Shown piece by piece: positions 1-7,125 of a DNA stretch of 22,297 nt. The stretch is from positions 1-22,297 of the IMG/VR virus record IMGVR_UViG_3300033995_000685; one strand, given 5' to 3'. Both the position numbers and the translations under genes were made by a program. Under the pieces are notes generated by a model that saw nothing but the letters and a program-made list of their open reading frames with translations, was not told where the DNA came from and searched no databases. This DNA comes from a virus. How positions within the stretch are numbered: position 1 is the first letter of the stretch; every line of letters begins with the position of its first letter.

Positions 1-134
1 AACCTACACTTCCAAAGATTGATCCGTGGCTTTACGAAGCAAACCGATGTTCTAGATGTTCAATGGACTTTGATATGATAACAGGATATGTTTGTCCTAG
101 ACCATCTTGTCCCACTTTTTTGAAAGCAACATAG
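1..134 (+). CDS. C-terminal part of a zinc-ribbon-like protein (5' truncated)
   Basis: The frame beginning at base 3 is open from the window edge to a TAG at 132-134 and gives 43 residues. It contains CSRC, then 11 residues, then C-P-R-P-S-C, so four cysteines are spaced like a small zinc-binding knuckle. The start lies outside the window, so neither size nor family can be judged. The next gene starts 4 bases downstream, which suggests one transcript. Function is not recognised; metal binding is inferred only from the cysteine spacing. Confidence 0.55.
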   Translation, partial: PTLPKIDPWLYEANRCSRCSMDFDMITGYVCPRPSCPTFLKAT

Positions 135-138
135 TATA

Positions 139-414
139 ATGCAGTTTGTAATAGACGACGGTAAAGGTAAGGCAACTCTTTGGTGCGAACAACATAGTGT
201 GTTGCCAGATGGGTGTATCACATTCGAAGTCATCAATGGGTCTTGGAGAGGAATCTATGATCCTCAAAAACATAAAGTATATGTTAATGGTTCTGACACA
301 GTAAATGACGGTAATATAATTTGGCAAGGTCGTGCCCCATTCGGTCTGCATCATTACAATGAAGCATTGGCTTGGGTTGACGAACAAATGTTTGAAGAGG
401 ATAGTTTTGAATGA
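139..414 (+). CDS. Hypothetical protein, 91 aa
   Basis: This open frame sits between the preceding partial gene and thyX. Its stop overlaps the thyX start (ATGA at 411-414), the overlap style used throughout the window, which supports it as real. The product is a soluble, Trp- and acid-containing protein with no signal peptide or membrane segment. The ribosome binding site is weak, so translation may be coupled to the upstream gene. I do not recognise the family. Confidence 0.7.
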   Translation: MQFVIDDGKGKATLWCEQHSVLPDGCITFEVINGSWRGIYDPQKHKVYVNGSDTVNDGNIIWQGRAPFGLHHYNEALAWVDEQMFEEDSFE

Positions 415-1076
415 GTGAAGTTAATTTAATCGGTATTACAAAGCCAAGTGCATACACCGACTGCACCTCTGCAAACGAACTAGTGGCTTGGGCTGCTCGT
501 GTATCTAACCCATCTAATCAGAACAATACACAGACTGCTGGTAAGCTAGTTAAGTATCTGATCAACAATAATCACTGGAGTCCTCTTGAGATCGTCCACG
601 TCTCGATGGAGATCAAGACAACTAGGGACATTGCCCGTCAAATCTTGCGTCATCGTTCTTTCTCATTCCAAGAGTATTCTCAAAGATATGCCGATCCAAC
701 AAAGGATTTGGGATTTGTCACACGGGAAGCCAGGCTACAAGACCCAAAGAATCGACAGAACTCAGTAGAGACTGAAGACTCTCGTCTCCAAGAAGAATGG
801 AATATGAGGCAGCGTAAGTCTATGGCTGAAGCTATTATCTCTTATCGTTGGGCTATTGATAATGGTATTGCGAAGGAACAGGCTCGTGCTGTACTTCCTG
901 AAGGTAATACCGAATCAACAATCATCATGGCTGGATCACTTCGTAGCTGGGTACATTATTGTCAGCTAAGGATGGATATTGCTACTCAAAAGGAACATCG
1001 TATCGTAGCTGAACAGTGCTGGGAAATCATTGGTATTCACTTTCCTGATATTATTGAGGCACTGAAGAATGATTAA
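411..1076 (+). CDS. thyX: Flavin-dependent thymidylate synthase ThyX
   Basis: ThyX makes dTMP from dUMP using methylene-tetrahydrofolate, NAD(P)H and FAD. The family signature RHRxxSxxxxSxR is intact at residues 80-92 (R80, H81, R82, S85, S90, R92). Downstream features fit the family: ARAVLPEGNTEST at about 158-170 and an R-x-D-x-A-T-Q-x-E-x-R stretch near 187-197. The 221-residue length is typical. The start overlaps the previous stop as ATGA, and the 3' end overlaps the next gene by 8 bases. In cells the enzyme works as a tetramer in the cytoplasm. With NrdAB and the dCMP-deaminase-like gene in this window it forms a deoxynucleotide supply set, a common theme in T4-like phages, many of which carry ThyX instead of Td. 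Confidence 0.97.
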   Translation: MSEVNLIGITKPSAYTDCTSANELVAWAARVSNPSNQNNTQTAGKLVKYLINNNHWSPLEIVHVSMEIKTTRDIARQILRHRSFSFQEYSQRYADPTKDLGFVTREARLQDPKNRQNSVETEDSRLQEEWNMRQRKSMAEAIISYRWAIDNGIAKEQARAVLPEGNTESTIIMAGSLRSWVHYCQLRMDIATQKEHRIVAEQCWEIIGIHFPDIIEALKND

Positions 1077-1320
1077 GATTTACTATACATTAGAACCAGA
1101 GTTTGACGATTATCTTTTTATCGAAGCCGACCATGGGCTGGATTATATTACTGAGTGGGCTGAAAAAGCTGCCGAAAATTATTATGACGAACATGGTGGG
1201 TGGGAAGCTTCTTGGCCATGTCATATCTGGCTTTGGAACGAAGACGCCACACTTATTGGTTGTTATCTTGTTACATTAGAAGCTGTACCTACGTTTCGTG
1301 CATGGAAGAGTGAAGAATAG
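1069..1320 (+). CDS. Hypothetical protein, 83 aa
   Basis: The gene starts at an ATG inside the end of thyX (8-base overlap), so it is probably translated by coupling. The product is acidic and rich in Trp and Tyr, with a GGWEASWPCHIWLW segment around residues 43-56, and it has no membrane segment or known catalytic motif. The next small gene begins 1 base after its stop. I do not recognise the family. Confidence 0.75.
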   Translation: MIKIYYTLEPEFDDYLFIEADHGLDYITEWAEKAAENYYDEHGGWEASWPCHIWLWNEDATLIGCYLVTLEAVPTFRAWKSEE

Positions 1321-1321
1321 A

Positions 1322-1471
1322 ATGTCTCGTAGAAACCTCGGCAATAAAAACTTCAAAGGCAAAAAGACATTTGCTTTTATGTATGGAAAGTTTGTCGAAG
1401 ATATATTTGTAAACTTCAAAGAATCTGTTTTGAAAAAAGAACACGTCAAGCAAATGAAAGAAGGCGAGTGA
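1322..1471 (+). CDS. Small basic hypothetical protein, 49 aa
   Basis: ATG at 1322 opens a 49-codon frame ending TGA at 1469-1471. The product starts MSRRNLGNKNFKGKK and is lysine-rich. It fills the space between the genes on either side exactly: it begins 1 base after the upstream stop, and its TGA overlaps the next ATG (TGATG). Small basic proteins in T4-like early regions are often host-takeover factors, but nothing here assigns a function. Confidence 0.6.
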   Translation: MSRRNLGNKNFKGKKTFAFMYGKFVEDIFVNFKESVLKKEHVKQMKEGE

Positions 1472-1680
1472 TGGCTGAACGGAAGTTTGAATATTATGAA
1501 CAATATAATGATGATGCGTTAATCATCACCGAAACAGAAATTATAAAGACATTTTTTCCTACTTGGAAAGAACTAATGACACGTAAATTTGGCGAACTAC
1601 GTAACACAGAAAATGACATAGAAATGTGTATAGCAGATTTTTGTGTAATTAATTGGGCAGAAGAGGTATACGATGACTGA
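1471..1680 (+). CDS. Hypothetical protein, 69 aa
   Basis: The ATG at 1471 is preferred over an in-frame GTG at 1468 because it forms a TGATG overlap with the upstream stop and lies 7 bases after AAGG (1460-1463). The product is acidic, starts MAERKFEYYEQYNDD and ends AEEVYDD. No recognisable motif or membrane segment is present. It overlaps the next gene by 8 bases, so it is part of a tightly packed small-gene operon. Confidence 0.65.
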   Translation: MAERKFEYYEQYNDDALIITETEIIKTFFPTWKELMTRKFGELRNTENDIEMCIADFCVINWAEEVYDD

Positions 1681-1846
1681 CATTTATACAGCCGAAGTTT
1701 GTGAAGGACTCGATGGAGAGCTATATATAAAATTTCCTGATGATTTGATAAAAGATTTAGGTTGGGATGAAACAACCAAATTGATTTGGGATGTAACAGA
1801 AGAAAAGACTACATTGAGAAAGGTGGTTGACGATGAAGAAGTATAG
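1673..1846 (+). CDS. Small protein resembling an AbrB/MazE-type beta-hairpin, 57 aa
   Basis: ATG at 1673 begins a frame of 57 codons ending TAG at 1844-1846. The central stretch reads GELYIKFPDDLIKDLGW and then T-K-L-I-W, which resembles the swapped-hairpin AbrB/MazE pattern (a hydrophobic strand, 'P..L...LGW', a second strand). Similar short proteins occur in T4-like phages. This could be a DNA-binding or antitoxin-type fold, but no toxin partner is evident next to it, so function is not claimed. It overlaps both neighbours. Confidence 0.6.
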   Translation: MTDIYTAEVCEGLDGELYIKFPDDLIKDLGWDETTKLIWDVTEEKTTLRKVVDDEEV

Positions 1847-2069
1847 AATTAAAGAAAAACTAGATGGATCATGGAAGGTACAACATAAAGGATTTTTAGG
1901 GTTTTGGTACGATTCTATTAATGTTGATTATGATCGCCCCATACCTCAATGGACATATTATCAATGCACAGGTTATATTAGAAGGCAACACGAGATAGCT
2001 GTCTTTAAACCAAAGATCATTTATCCTCCGTTTCCAGATAGTGACCCAAACACTGGTCATGGTGTGTAG
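1833..2069 (+). CDS. Hypothetical protein, 78 aa
   Basis: I place the start at ATG 1833 (MKKYRIKEK), not at the upstream in-frame TTG, because AAAGGTGG lies about 6-7 bases before it. The product is basic, rich in aromatic residues and prolines, and ends DSDPNTGHGV. There is no membrane segment and no family I recognise. It is the last gene before the promoter at 2081-2110, so it probably closes the thyX-containing operon. Confidence 0.65.
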   Translation: MKKYRIKEKLDGSWKVQHKGFLGFWYDSINVDYDRPIPQWTYYQCTGYIRRQHEIAVFKPKIIYPPFPDSDPNTGHGV

Positions 2070-2080
2070 ATATATAAGCT

Positions 2081-2110
2081 GTGTACAAATAATGTTGCAT
2101 AGTGTATTAT
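2081..2110 (+). promoter_or_regulatory. GTGTAC-N18-TATTAT promoter (P1)
   Basis: GTGTAC at 2081-2086 is followed by 18 bases and TATTAT at 2105-2110. The same arrangement recurs three more times in non-coding gaps of this window (7526, 8340, 20550), always just upstream of a gene. It would drive the FkbM-like methyltransferase and the nrd cluster. The -10 looks like a bacterial sigma70 box; the conserved GTGTAC at the -35 position differs from TTGACA. Confidence 0.7.
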
Positions 2111-2138
2111 AAGAATATGAACAGAGGAGTGAGTTGAA

Positions 2139-2810
2139 TTGAATAAAAATTATGAAAGATCTACCTATATTAGACAGGATGAACATCAGTTCAGATGGCC
2201 TAATGATGATAGTAGCACATGGGGCATTATTGCACATGACTACATTCATACAATCAAACCTTTAATTAAGATCTTACAAGAAAAGTCGATAATTAAGAAT
2301 CGTGGTGTCTTCCAAGCAGGAGGTCATTGTGGTCTTTATCCTTATATGCTCACTGAATATTTTGACATGATTTTTACATGTGAACCAAATCCTCTTTCAT
2401 TTTATTGCTTGGTGAATAACTGTCAAGGCAATAATATCATTAAGTTGAACGTGGCCTTAGGTAAACAACCTGGTAAGATGCAAAGCATCTGCGAGTATCC
2501 AAATAATACTGGAATGAATCGTGTCGTTGAAACAAAAGATAAGTATTATATTCCAATGATCACTATCGACTCTCTTGGTCTTGATGATATTGACTTAATG
2601 CAGTTAGACCTTGAAGGATTTGAGTATGATGCTCTGGTCGGTGCAAGGGAAACTATTGAACGATGTAAGCCAGTCATTATCGTAGAGAGTACATCAGATA
2701 ATGTTGATACGTTCTTAGCTGAGTTTGGATATGTCAATTGGAAGAAGATAAACCGTCTCGATACTATGTATGTTCTTGCAAAAGATTTAGACAAATTAAG
2801 TGATGTATAA
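2139..2810 (+). CDS. FkbM-like SAM-dependent methyltransferase
   Basis: Likely an S-adenosylmethionine-dependent methyltransferase of the FkbM type. The SAM-binding loop is VFQAGGHCGLYP at residues 57-68, an acidic ribose-binding strand ends CEPNP at 81-85, and IDLMQLDLEGFEYDALVGA at 151-169 matches the FkbM 'DLEGxE...L.GA' signature. A final strand, KPVIIVE, lies at 177-183. The start must be TTG at 2139: an in-frame stop lies at 2130-2132, the next ATG is about 70 codons in, beyond the SAM loop, and AGGAG (2125-2129) is 9 bases upstream. The substrate is unknown; FkbM enzymes in phages and bacteria mostly O-methylate sugars or polyketides, so surface glycan or nucleotide modification is possible. 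It leads the nrd operon behind promoter P1. Confidence 0.85.
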   Translation: MNKNYERSTYIRQDEHQFRWPNDDSSTWGIIAHDYIHTIKPLIKILQEKSIIKNRGVFQAGGHCGLYPYMLTEYFDMIFTCEPNPLSFYCLVNNCQGNNIIKLNVALGKQPGKMQSICEYPNNTGMNRVVETKDKYYIPMITIDSLGLDDIDLMQLDLEGFEYDALVGARETIERCKPVIIVESTSDNVDTFLAEFGYVNWKKINRLDTMYVLAKDLDKLSDV

Positions 2811-2824
2811 TAAGGAAACAGTTA

Positions 2825-5098
2825 ATGATTAATGTGATTAAACGTAATGGCCTCAAAGAACCTCTAGATCTAAATAAGTTTCATGCTGTAGTGGCCAATG
2901 CGTGTGAGGGTCTATCTGGTGTATCTGCATCAGAGATCGAGATCAAGTCTCAGATCCAATTTTACAATAACATTAAGTCTACTGATATCCAAGAGACATT
3001 GATCAAGGCGACCGCAGAGTTAATCTCTGAAGATGCACCTAACTACCAGTACGTGGCCGGTCGCCTGATCAACTATCATCTCCGTAAGGAAGTCTATGGT
3101 CGTTATGAACCTAACAGTCTGTATGCTCACTATATCAATGTAGTGGGTGCAGGCTATTATGATGAAGCATTAGATGGAGCATATTCAGATGATGAATGGA
3201 AAGAACTCGCCAACTATATCGACCATGACCGTGATAGCCTTCTCACCTATGCTGCTATGGAGCAGATGCGTGGTAAGTATCTAGTAAAGAACCGAGTTAC
3301 TGGAGAGTTCTATGAGACTCCTCAGATGTCTTTCATGCTGATCGCAATGACGCTGTTCAGCTCTTATACCACAGACCGTATGAAATGGGTAAAGGAATTT
3401 TATGATGCAGTATCTACTTTTGATATCAGTTTGCCTACTCCTATCATGGCAGGCGTACGAACTCCTCAGAGGCAATTCTCCTCATGCGTTCTCATTGAGA
3501 CTGACGACTCTCTGGACTCAATCAATGCAACAGCTTCGTCTATTGTTCGATACGTTAGTCAAAAAGCTGGTATTGGTATTGGCGCTGGTCGTATTAGGGC
3601 CATTAATTCTCCTATTAGGAACGGTGACGCTTCTCATACTGGAGTTGTTCCTTTTTACAAGCATTTTCAGAGCGCTGTTAAGTCGTGCTCCCAAGGGGGA
3701 GTTCGAGGAGGAGCTGCAACGCTTTACTACCCAATTTGGCACCTTGAAGTCGAGGACATTCTAGTCCTAAAGAATAACAAAGGAACTGAAGATAACCGTG
3801 TACGTCACCTAGATTATGGTGTACAATTCAATAAGGTAATGTATGAGAGGCTTCTATCCAATGGTAGTATCACGCTATTCTCTCCTCATGATGTTCCTGA
3901 GTTGTACAATGCCTTCTTTACTGATGTGGATCTATTCAGGGATCTATACGAGAAGGCAGAAAAGAATACTAAGTTACGTAAGAAGGTAATCTCTGCTATC
4001 GACCTATTCTCTGCGTTCGTCCAAGAGCGTAAGGATACTGGTCGGATCTATCTGATGAACGTAGACCATGCCAATGATCATGGATCCTTCATCGCTGCAA
4101 AGGCGCCTATTCGGATGTCTAATCTATGTGCAGAGATCACACTACCTACTAAGCCTTTAAATGATATCCATGATGCTGATGGTGAGATCTCTCTGTGTAC
4201 TCTATCTGCTATCAACTGGGGTAAGATCAAGAAGCCATCTGACTTTGAAAAGCCTTGTACTATCGCAGTACGTGCACTAGATGCTCTATTGGACTATCAA
4301 GACTATCCTGTACAGGCAGCGTACCTCTCTACGATGAACCGCCGCCCTCTCGGTGTAGGTATCATTAATCTAGCCTACTGGATGGCTAAGAATGATATGA
4401 GCTATACTAAGCCTAATCTAGATATGATCGATGAGTATGCAGAAGCATGGTCCTACTACTTGATCAAGGCCTCTATCGATCTAGCTAAAGAGAAGGGTTC
4501 GATCACTAAGAGCAATGAGACCAAGTACGGTCATGGTGTAATGCCGATCGATACATATAAGAAGGAAGTCGATGAGCTCACGTCACGTGCACCTACTCAA
4601 GACTGGGATACACTACGTACAGAGGCTAAAGAGTTCGGTATCCGTAACTCTACATTGATGGCTCTAATGCCTGCTGAGACGTCTGCTCAAGTCTCTAACT
4701 CTACTAACGGTATCGAACCTCCTCGTGCTCTGGTCTCTATCAAAGCGTCTAAGGACGGTGTACTGAAGCAGGTCGTTCCTGAAGTAAAGAAGCTAAAGAA
4801 TAAATATGAACTACTATGGGATCAAAAGAGTCCTGAAGGATATATCACTATCATGGCCGTCCTACAAAAGTGGATCGACCAATCTATCTCTACGAATACC
4901 TCTTATAATCCTAAGTTCTATCCTGAAGAGAAGATACCACTATCTGAGATGCTGAAGCATATCTTGATGTGCTATAAGTATGGTATCAAGACACTATACT
5001 ATAATAACACACTAGACGGTGCTGGTGAGTTTAAGTTCGAAGAGCCACTAGCTCAAGGTGCAACAGATGAGGAAGATTGTGAGTCATGCAAGATTTAA
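2825..5098 (+). CDS. nrdA: Ribonucleotide reductase class Ia, large (alpha) subunit
   Basis: NrdA reduces ribonucleoside diphosphates to deoxyribonucleotides, using the radical made in NrdB. The 757-residue length matches T4 and E. coli NrdA. The N-terminal ATP-cone covers about 1-95. Catalytic residues by comparison with E. coli are C221 (in RQFSSC), N433, C435 and E437 (in SNLCAEI), C458 (in SLCTLSAIN), the radical-transfer pair Y725-Y726, and the C-terminal thiol pair C752/C755 in DCESCKI. AAGGA lies 7 bases before the ATG. The barrel-coding stretch at about 3526-3775 uses codons unlike the rest (isoleucine ATT instead of ATC), which suggests past gene conversion. The 3' end overlaps the next gene by 13 bases; nrdB follows two small genes later. 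Confidence 0.98.
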   Translation: MINVIKRNGLKEPLDLNKFHAVVANACEGLSGVSASEIEIKSQIQFYNNIKSTDIQETLIKATAELISEDAPNYQYVAGRLINYHLRKEVYGRYEPNSLYAHYINVVGAGYYDEALDGAYSDDEWKELANYIDHDRDSLLTYAAMEQMRGKYLVKNRVTGEFYETPQMSFMLIAMTLFSSYTTDRMKWVKEFYDAVSTFDISLPTPIMAGVRTPQRQFSSCVLIETDDSLDSINATASSIVRYVSQKAGIGIGAGRIRAINSPIRNGDASHTGVVPFYKHFQSAVKSCSQGGVRGGAATLYYPIWHLEVEDILVLKNNKGTEDNRVRHLDYGVQFNKVMYERLLSNGSITLFSPHDVPELYNAFFTDVDLFRDLYEKAEKNTKLRKKVISAIDLFSAFVQERKDTGRIYLMNVDHANDHGSFIAAKAPIRMSNLCAEITLPTKPLNDIHDADGEISLCTLSAINWGKIKKPSDFEKPCTIAVRALDALLDYQDYPVQAAYLSTMNRRPLGVGIINLAYWMAKNDMSYTKPNLDMIDEYAEAWSYYLIKASIDLAKEKGSITKSNETKYGHGVMPIDTYKKEVDELTSRAPTQDWDTLRTEAKEFGIRNSTLMALMPAETSAQVSNSTNGIEPPRALVSIKASKDGVLKQVVPEVKKLKNKYELLWDQKSPEGYITIMAVLQKWIDQSISTNTSYNPKFYPEEKIPLSEMLKHILMCYKYGIKTLYYNNTLDGAGEFKFEEPLAQGATDEEDCESCKI

Positions 5099-5289
5099 AG
5101 GAGTTGAACGTTGGGGACATTATTTGTATTAACAGTGATAATTGGGATGATGTGGGTGTTAACTTCGAGGTAGTAGATTTCTCAAAGGCGTACACTACTA
5201 CTGGGATCAATCTAACACTAAAGGCTAAAGGTACTATTGTTGAAAGAACTGTACCGTATCAATGGATAGTCAAGCAAAATGGCGTATAA
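5086..5289 (+). CDS. Small beta-rich hypothetical protein, 67 aa
   Basis: The ATG at 5086 lies inside the last codons of nrdA. The product starts MQDLKELNVGDIICI, a pattern common in small SH3/KOW-like barrels (leader, 'VGD', short strands), and ends with alternating hydrophobic strands. It has no cysteines or catalytic motif. It lies between nrdA and nrdB and overlaps the next gene by 11 bases, so it is co-translated with the reductase genes. A role in reductase regulation would be speculation. Confidence 0.65.
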   Translation: MQDLKELNVGDIICINSDNWDDVGVNFEVVDFSKAYTTTGINLTLKAKGTIVERTVPYQWIVKQNGV

Positions 5290-5704
5290 GAGACGATCTT
5301 CTACTGGTGCAGATGGCACTAGACATACTACTACCATCAATTCTAAAGGTGGTACAACAAGAAGTAGTAGCAGTTCTACTGGTAGTGGTAGATATACTAC
5401 TAGTCAGAATTCTAAAACTGGTAAGACGACTACTACAAGATCTGGTAAGAACGTATGGGGTACATATACTAGATCAGTATCTAAGGGTATAAAATCAAGT
5501 AGTGGCAAGCGCACCTCTACACCTAAAGTCAAAAAAACAAAAGAAACACAATATCATCATGTAAACTATACTAATGATGACTTACATGATCTTGCAGTGG
5601 GTGCACTTCAACTTGGTGCATTGACGGCTGCTGCTCTTATTGCAATGGTGGTAGGCTTCTGGATCATTGGTACTGTAAACGATATCATCAATAACATATT
5701 TTAA
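5279..5704 (+). CDS. Ser/Thr/Lys-rich protein with one C-terminal membrane segment, 141 aa
   Basis: Residues 1-85 are low-complexity and rich in Ser, Thr, Gly, Lys and Arg (for example STGSGRYTTSQNSKTGK). Residues from about 105 to 130 form one hydrophobic helix (LQLGALTAAALIAMVVGFWI), leaving a short tail. The protein is probably anchored in the inner membrane with its basic N-terminal region in the cytoplasm, by the positive-inside rule. It overlaps the upstream gene and ends 11 bases before nrdB. Low-complexity tail-anchored proteins occur in phages, but no function is assigned. Confidence 0.75.
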   Translation: MAYKRRSSTGADGTRHTTTINSKGGTTRSSSSSTGSGRYTTSQNSKTGKTTTTRSGKNVWGTYTRSVSKGIKSSSGKRTSTPKVKKTKETQYHHVNYTNDDLHDLAVGALQLGALTAAALIAMVVGFWIIGTVNDIINNIF

Positions 5705-5715
5705 CTGGAGAATTA

Positions 5716-6804
5716 ATGTCAGTATTCGAAAATACCAAGTTTGATGCTACTGAGCAGAACTGCTTCTTTGGGAAGCCAGTCAACATTGCTCGTTACGACA
5801 AACAACGATATCCTGCATTCGATAAACTAACTCAACAACAACTGGGTTTCTTCTGGCGTCCAGAGGAGATCGATGTATCTCGTGACTCAAAAGATTTTAA
5901 GGCGTTATCTGACCATGAAAAGCACATCTTCACTAGTAACCTCAAAAGGCAAATATTACTGGATTCTGTTCAAGGCAGAGCTCCTTCGCTTGCCTTCCTT
6001 CCTATCTGTTCGCTACCTGAATTGGAGACCTGGATCCAGACTTGGGCGTTTTCTGAAACAATCCACTCTCGGTCATACACTCACATCATTCGCAACGTCT
6101 ATAGTGATCCGTCGATTGTCTTTGATCAACTATTGGATATTGAGGCAATTGGAGATTGCGCCTCCGATATCAGCAAATACTACGATGAGTTGATCTGGTT
6201 TAATCAGCAGATTAAGACGATCAACACGTTACCTTCGTTCACCTATGATCACAAGACAGCTCTATGGCTCTGTCTCAATGCTGTTAATGCTCTGGAAGGA
6301 GTAAGGTTCTATGTATCATTTGCATGTTCATGGGCGTTCGCTGAGGTCAAGAAGATGGAGGGCAATGCAAAGATCATCAAACTTATTGCTCGAGACGAGA
6401 ATGTCCACCTTGCAGGAACACAGCAGCTTCTCAAGATCCTTCCAAAAGAAGACCCCGAGTTTGCAAAGATTGCAGAAGAGACAAAGGCTGAATGCGTCCA
6501 GATGTTTCAGTCAGTCATCGACCAAGAAAAGGAGTGGGCGAAGTACCTATTCAAAGACGGTTCGATGATCGGGCTCAATGAACAGCTACTATGTGACTAC
6601 GTAGAGTGGATCGGTCATAAGCGTATGGCTGCTATCGGTCTAAACGGTAAGTCTGTCGGTACTAATCCACTGCCATGGACACAGAAGTGGATCTCAGGAT
6701 CAGACGTACAAGTAGCTCCTCAAGAAACAGAAATTACCAGCTACGTAATTGGCGGCATAAATAAAGACGTTGATGAAAACACGTTTGCAGGGTTTACTCT
6801 ATGA
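5716..6804 (+). CDS. nrdB: Ribonucleotide reductase class Ia, small (beta) subunit
   Basis: NrdB carries the diiron-tyrosyl radical cofactor used by NrdA. The metal ligands are all present: D83, E114 and H117 (in SETIHSRSY), E194, E228 and H231 (in RDENVH). The radical tyrosine is Y121, four residues after H117 as in E. coli R2 (H118/Y122). The length of 362 fits the family. GGAG lies 5 bases before the ATG. The stop overlaps the start of the next gene (ATGA at 6801-6804). Codons in the part encoding the metal-binding helices (about 5940-6200) look less like the rest of the gene. Together with nrdA it forms a complete class Ia enzyme, which needs oxygen for cofactor assembly. Confidence 0.98.
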   Translation: MSVFENTKFDATEQNCFFGKPVNIARYDKQRYPAFDKLTQQQLGFFWRPEEIDVSRDSKDFKALSDHEKHIFTSNLKRQILLDSVQGRAPSLAFLPICSLPELETWIQTWAFSETIHSRSYTHIIRNVYSDPSIVFDQLLDIEAIGDCASDISKYYDELIWFNQQIKTINTLPSFTYDHKTALWLCLNAVNALEGVRFYVSFACSWAFAEVKKMEGNAKIIKLIARDENVHLAGTQQLLKILPKEDPEFAKIAEETKAECVQMFQSVIDQEKEWAKYLFKDGSMIGLNEQLLCDYVEWIGHKRMAAIGLNGKSVGTNPLPWTQKWISGSDVQVAPQETEITSYVIGGINKDVDENTFAGFTL

Positions 6805-6983
6805 TCGAATACCGTTTAACTAGTCTGAGGGACAGAGAAGAAATCTGTTGGAAGATGGCTAAGGTATTCCTTGAGAATTTAGATGCTCATGGCCTCCACG
6901 ATATGGGAGTTGAGATCCAAGCCCTTCAGCGTGCAATCAACGAATTGTCAACGCTGAAGGGACTCACTGATGAAAAACGATGA
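6801..6983 (+). CDS. Small helical hypothetical protein, 60 aa
   Basis: The start overlaps the nrdB stop as ATGA. The sequence looks all-helical (LTSLRDREEICWKMAKVF, then a long amphipathic helix to the end) and has no membrane segment. Its 3' part carries an 11-bp inverted repeat (6922-6932 with 6951-6961) that covers the ribosome binding site of the next gene, so its translation probably opens that site. Function unknown. Confidence 0.65.
   Translation: MIEYRLTSLRDREEICWKMAKVFLENLDAHGLHDMGVEIQALQRAINELSTLKGLTDEKR
6922..6961 (+). promoter_or_regulatory. RNA hairpin covering the next gene's ribosome binding site
   Basis: CCCTTCAGCGT (6922-6932) and ACGCTGAAGGG (6951-6961) are perfect reverse complements, separated by 18 bases that can add a short CAAT/ATTG pairing. 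The right arm contains GAAGGG, the only good Shine-Dalgarno sequence for the ATG at 6970. There is no T-run, so it is not a terminator. It probably couples translation of the zinc-ribbon gene to the gene before it. Confidence 0.6.
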
Positions 6984-7125
6984 TTGGATATTCTGCGAGA
7001 GCTGTCGCTCCGAATATAAGGTTGTAAGCTCTATCTCTAATGAACTAGCCGTCACGTATTGCCCATTTTGTGGTAATGAGAACGAAGATGAATTAGAGTT
7101 TGAATACATCGACGACGAAGAGTGA
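6970..7125 (+). CDS. Small zinc-ribbon protein, 51 aa
   Basis: ATG at 6970 opens a 51-codon frame ending TGA at 7123-7125. Cysteines C9, C12, C31 and C34 (in FCESCRSEY and YCPFCGNEN) form a treble-clef or ribbon pair, and the tail is very acidic. GAAGGG (6956-6961) is 8 bases upstream but lies inside the hairpin described separately. It overlaps the upstream gene by 14 bases and the downstream GTG start by 3. A short zinc-ribbon adaptor is likely; its partner is unknown. Confidence 0.75.
   Translation: MKNDDWIFCESCRSEYKVVSSISNELAVTYCPFCGNENEDELEFEYIDDEE

Noticed and set aside
3402-3764. A 120-codon very hydrophobic + strand frame inside nrdA
   Set aside because: It is the shifted frame of the codon patch: runs of ATT and GTT read as Leu, Phe and Val codons when shifted. 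It has no ribosome binding site, and nrdA is conserved in the proper frame.
3798-3827. GTGTAC-N18-TACAAT inside nrdA
   Set aside because: It matches the promoter spacing, but it lies in a highly conserved coding stretch (NRVRHLDYGVQ) with no gene start after it; chance is more likely.
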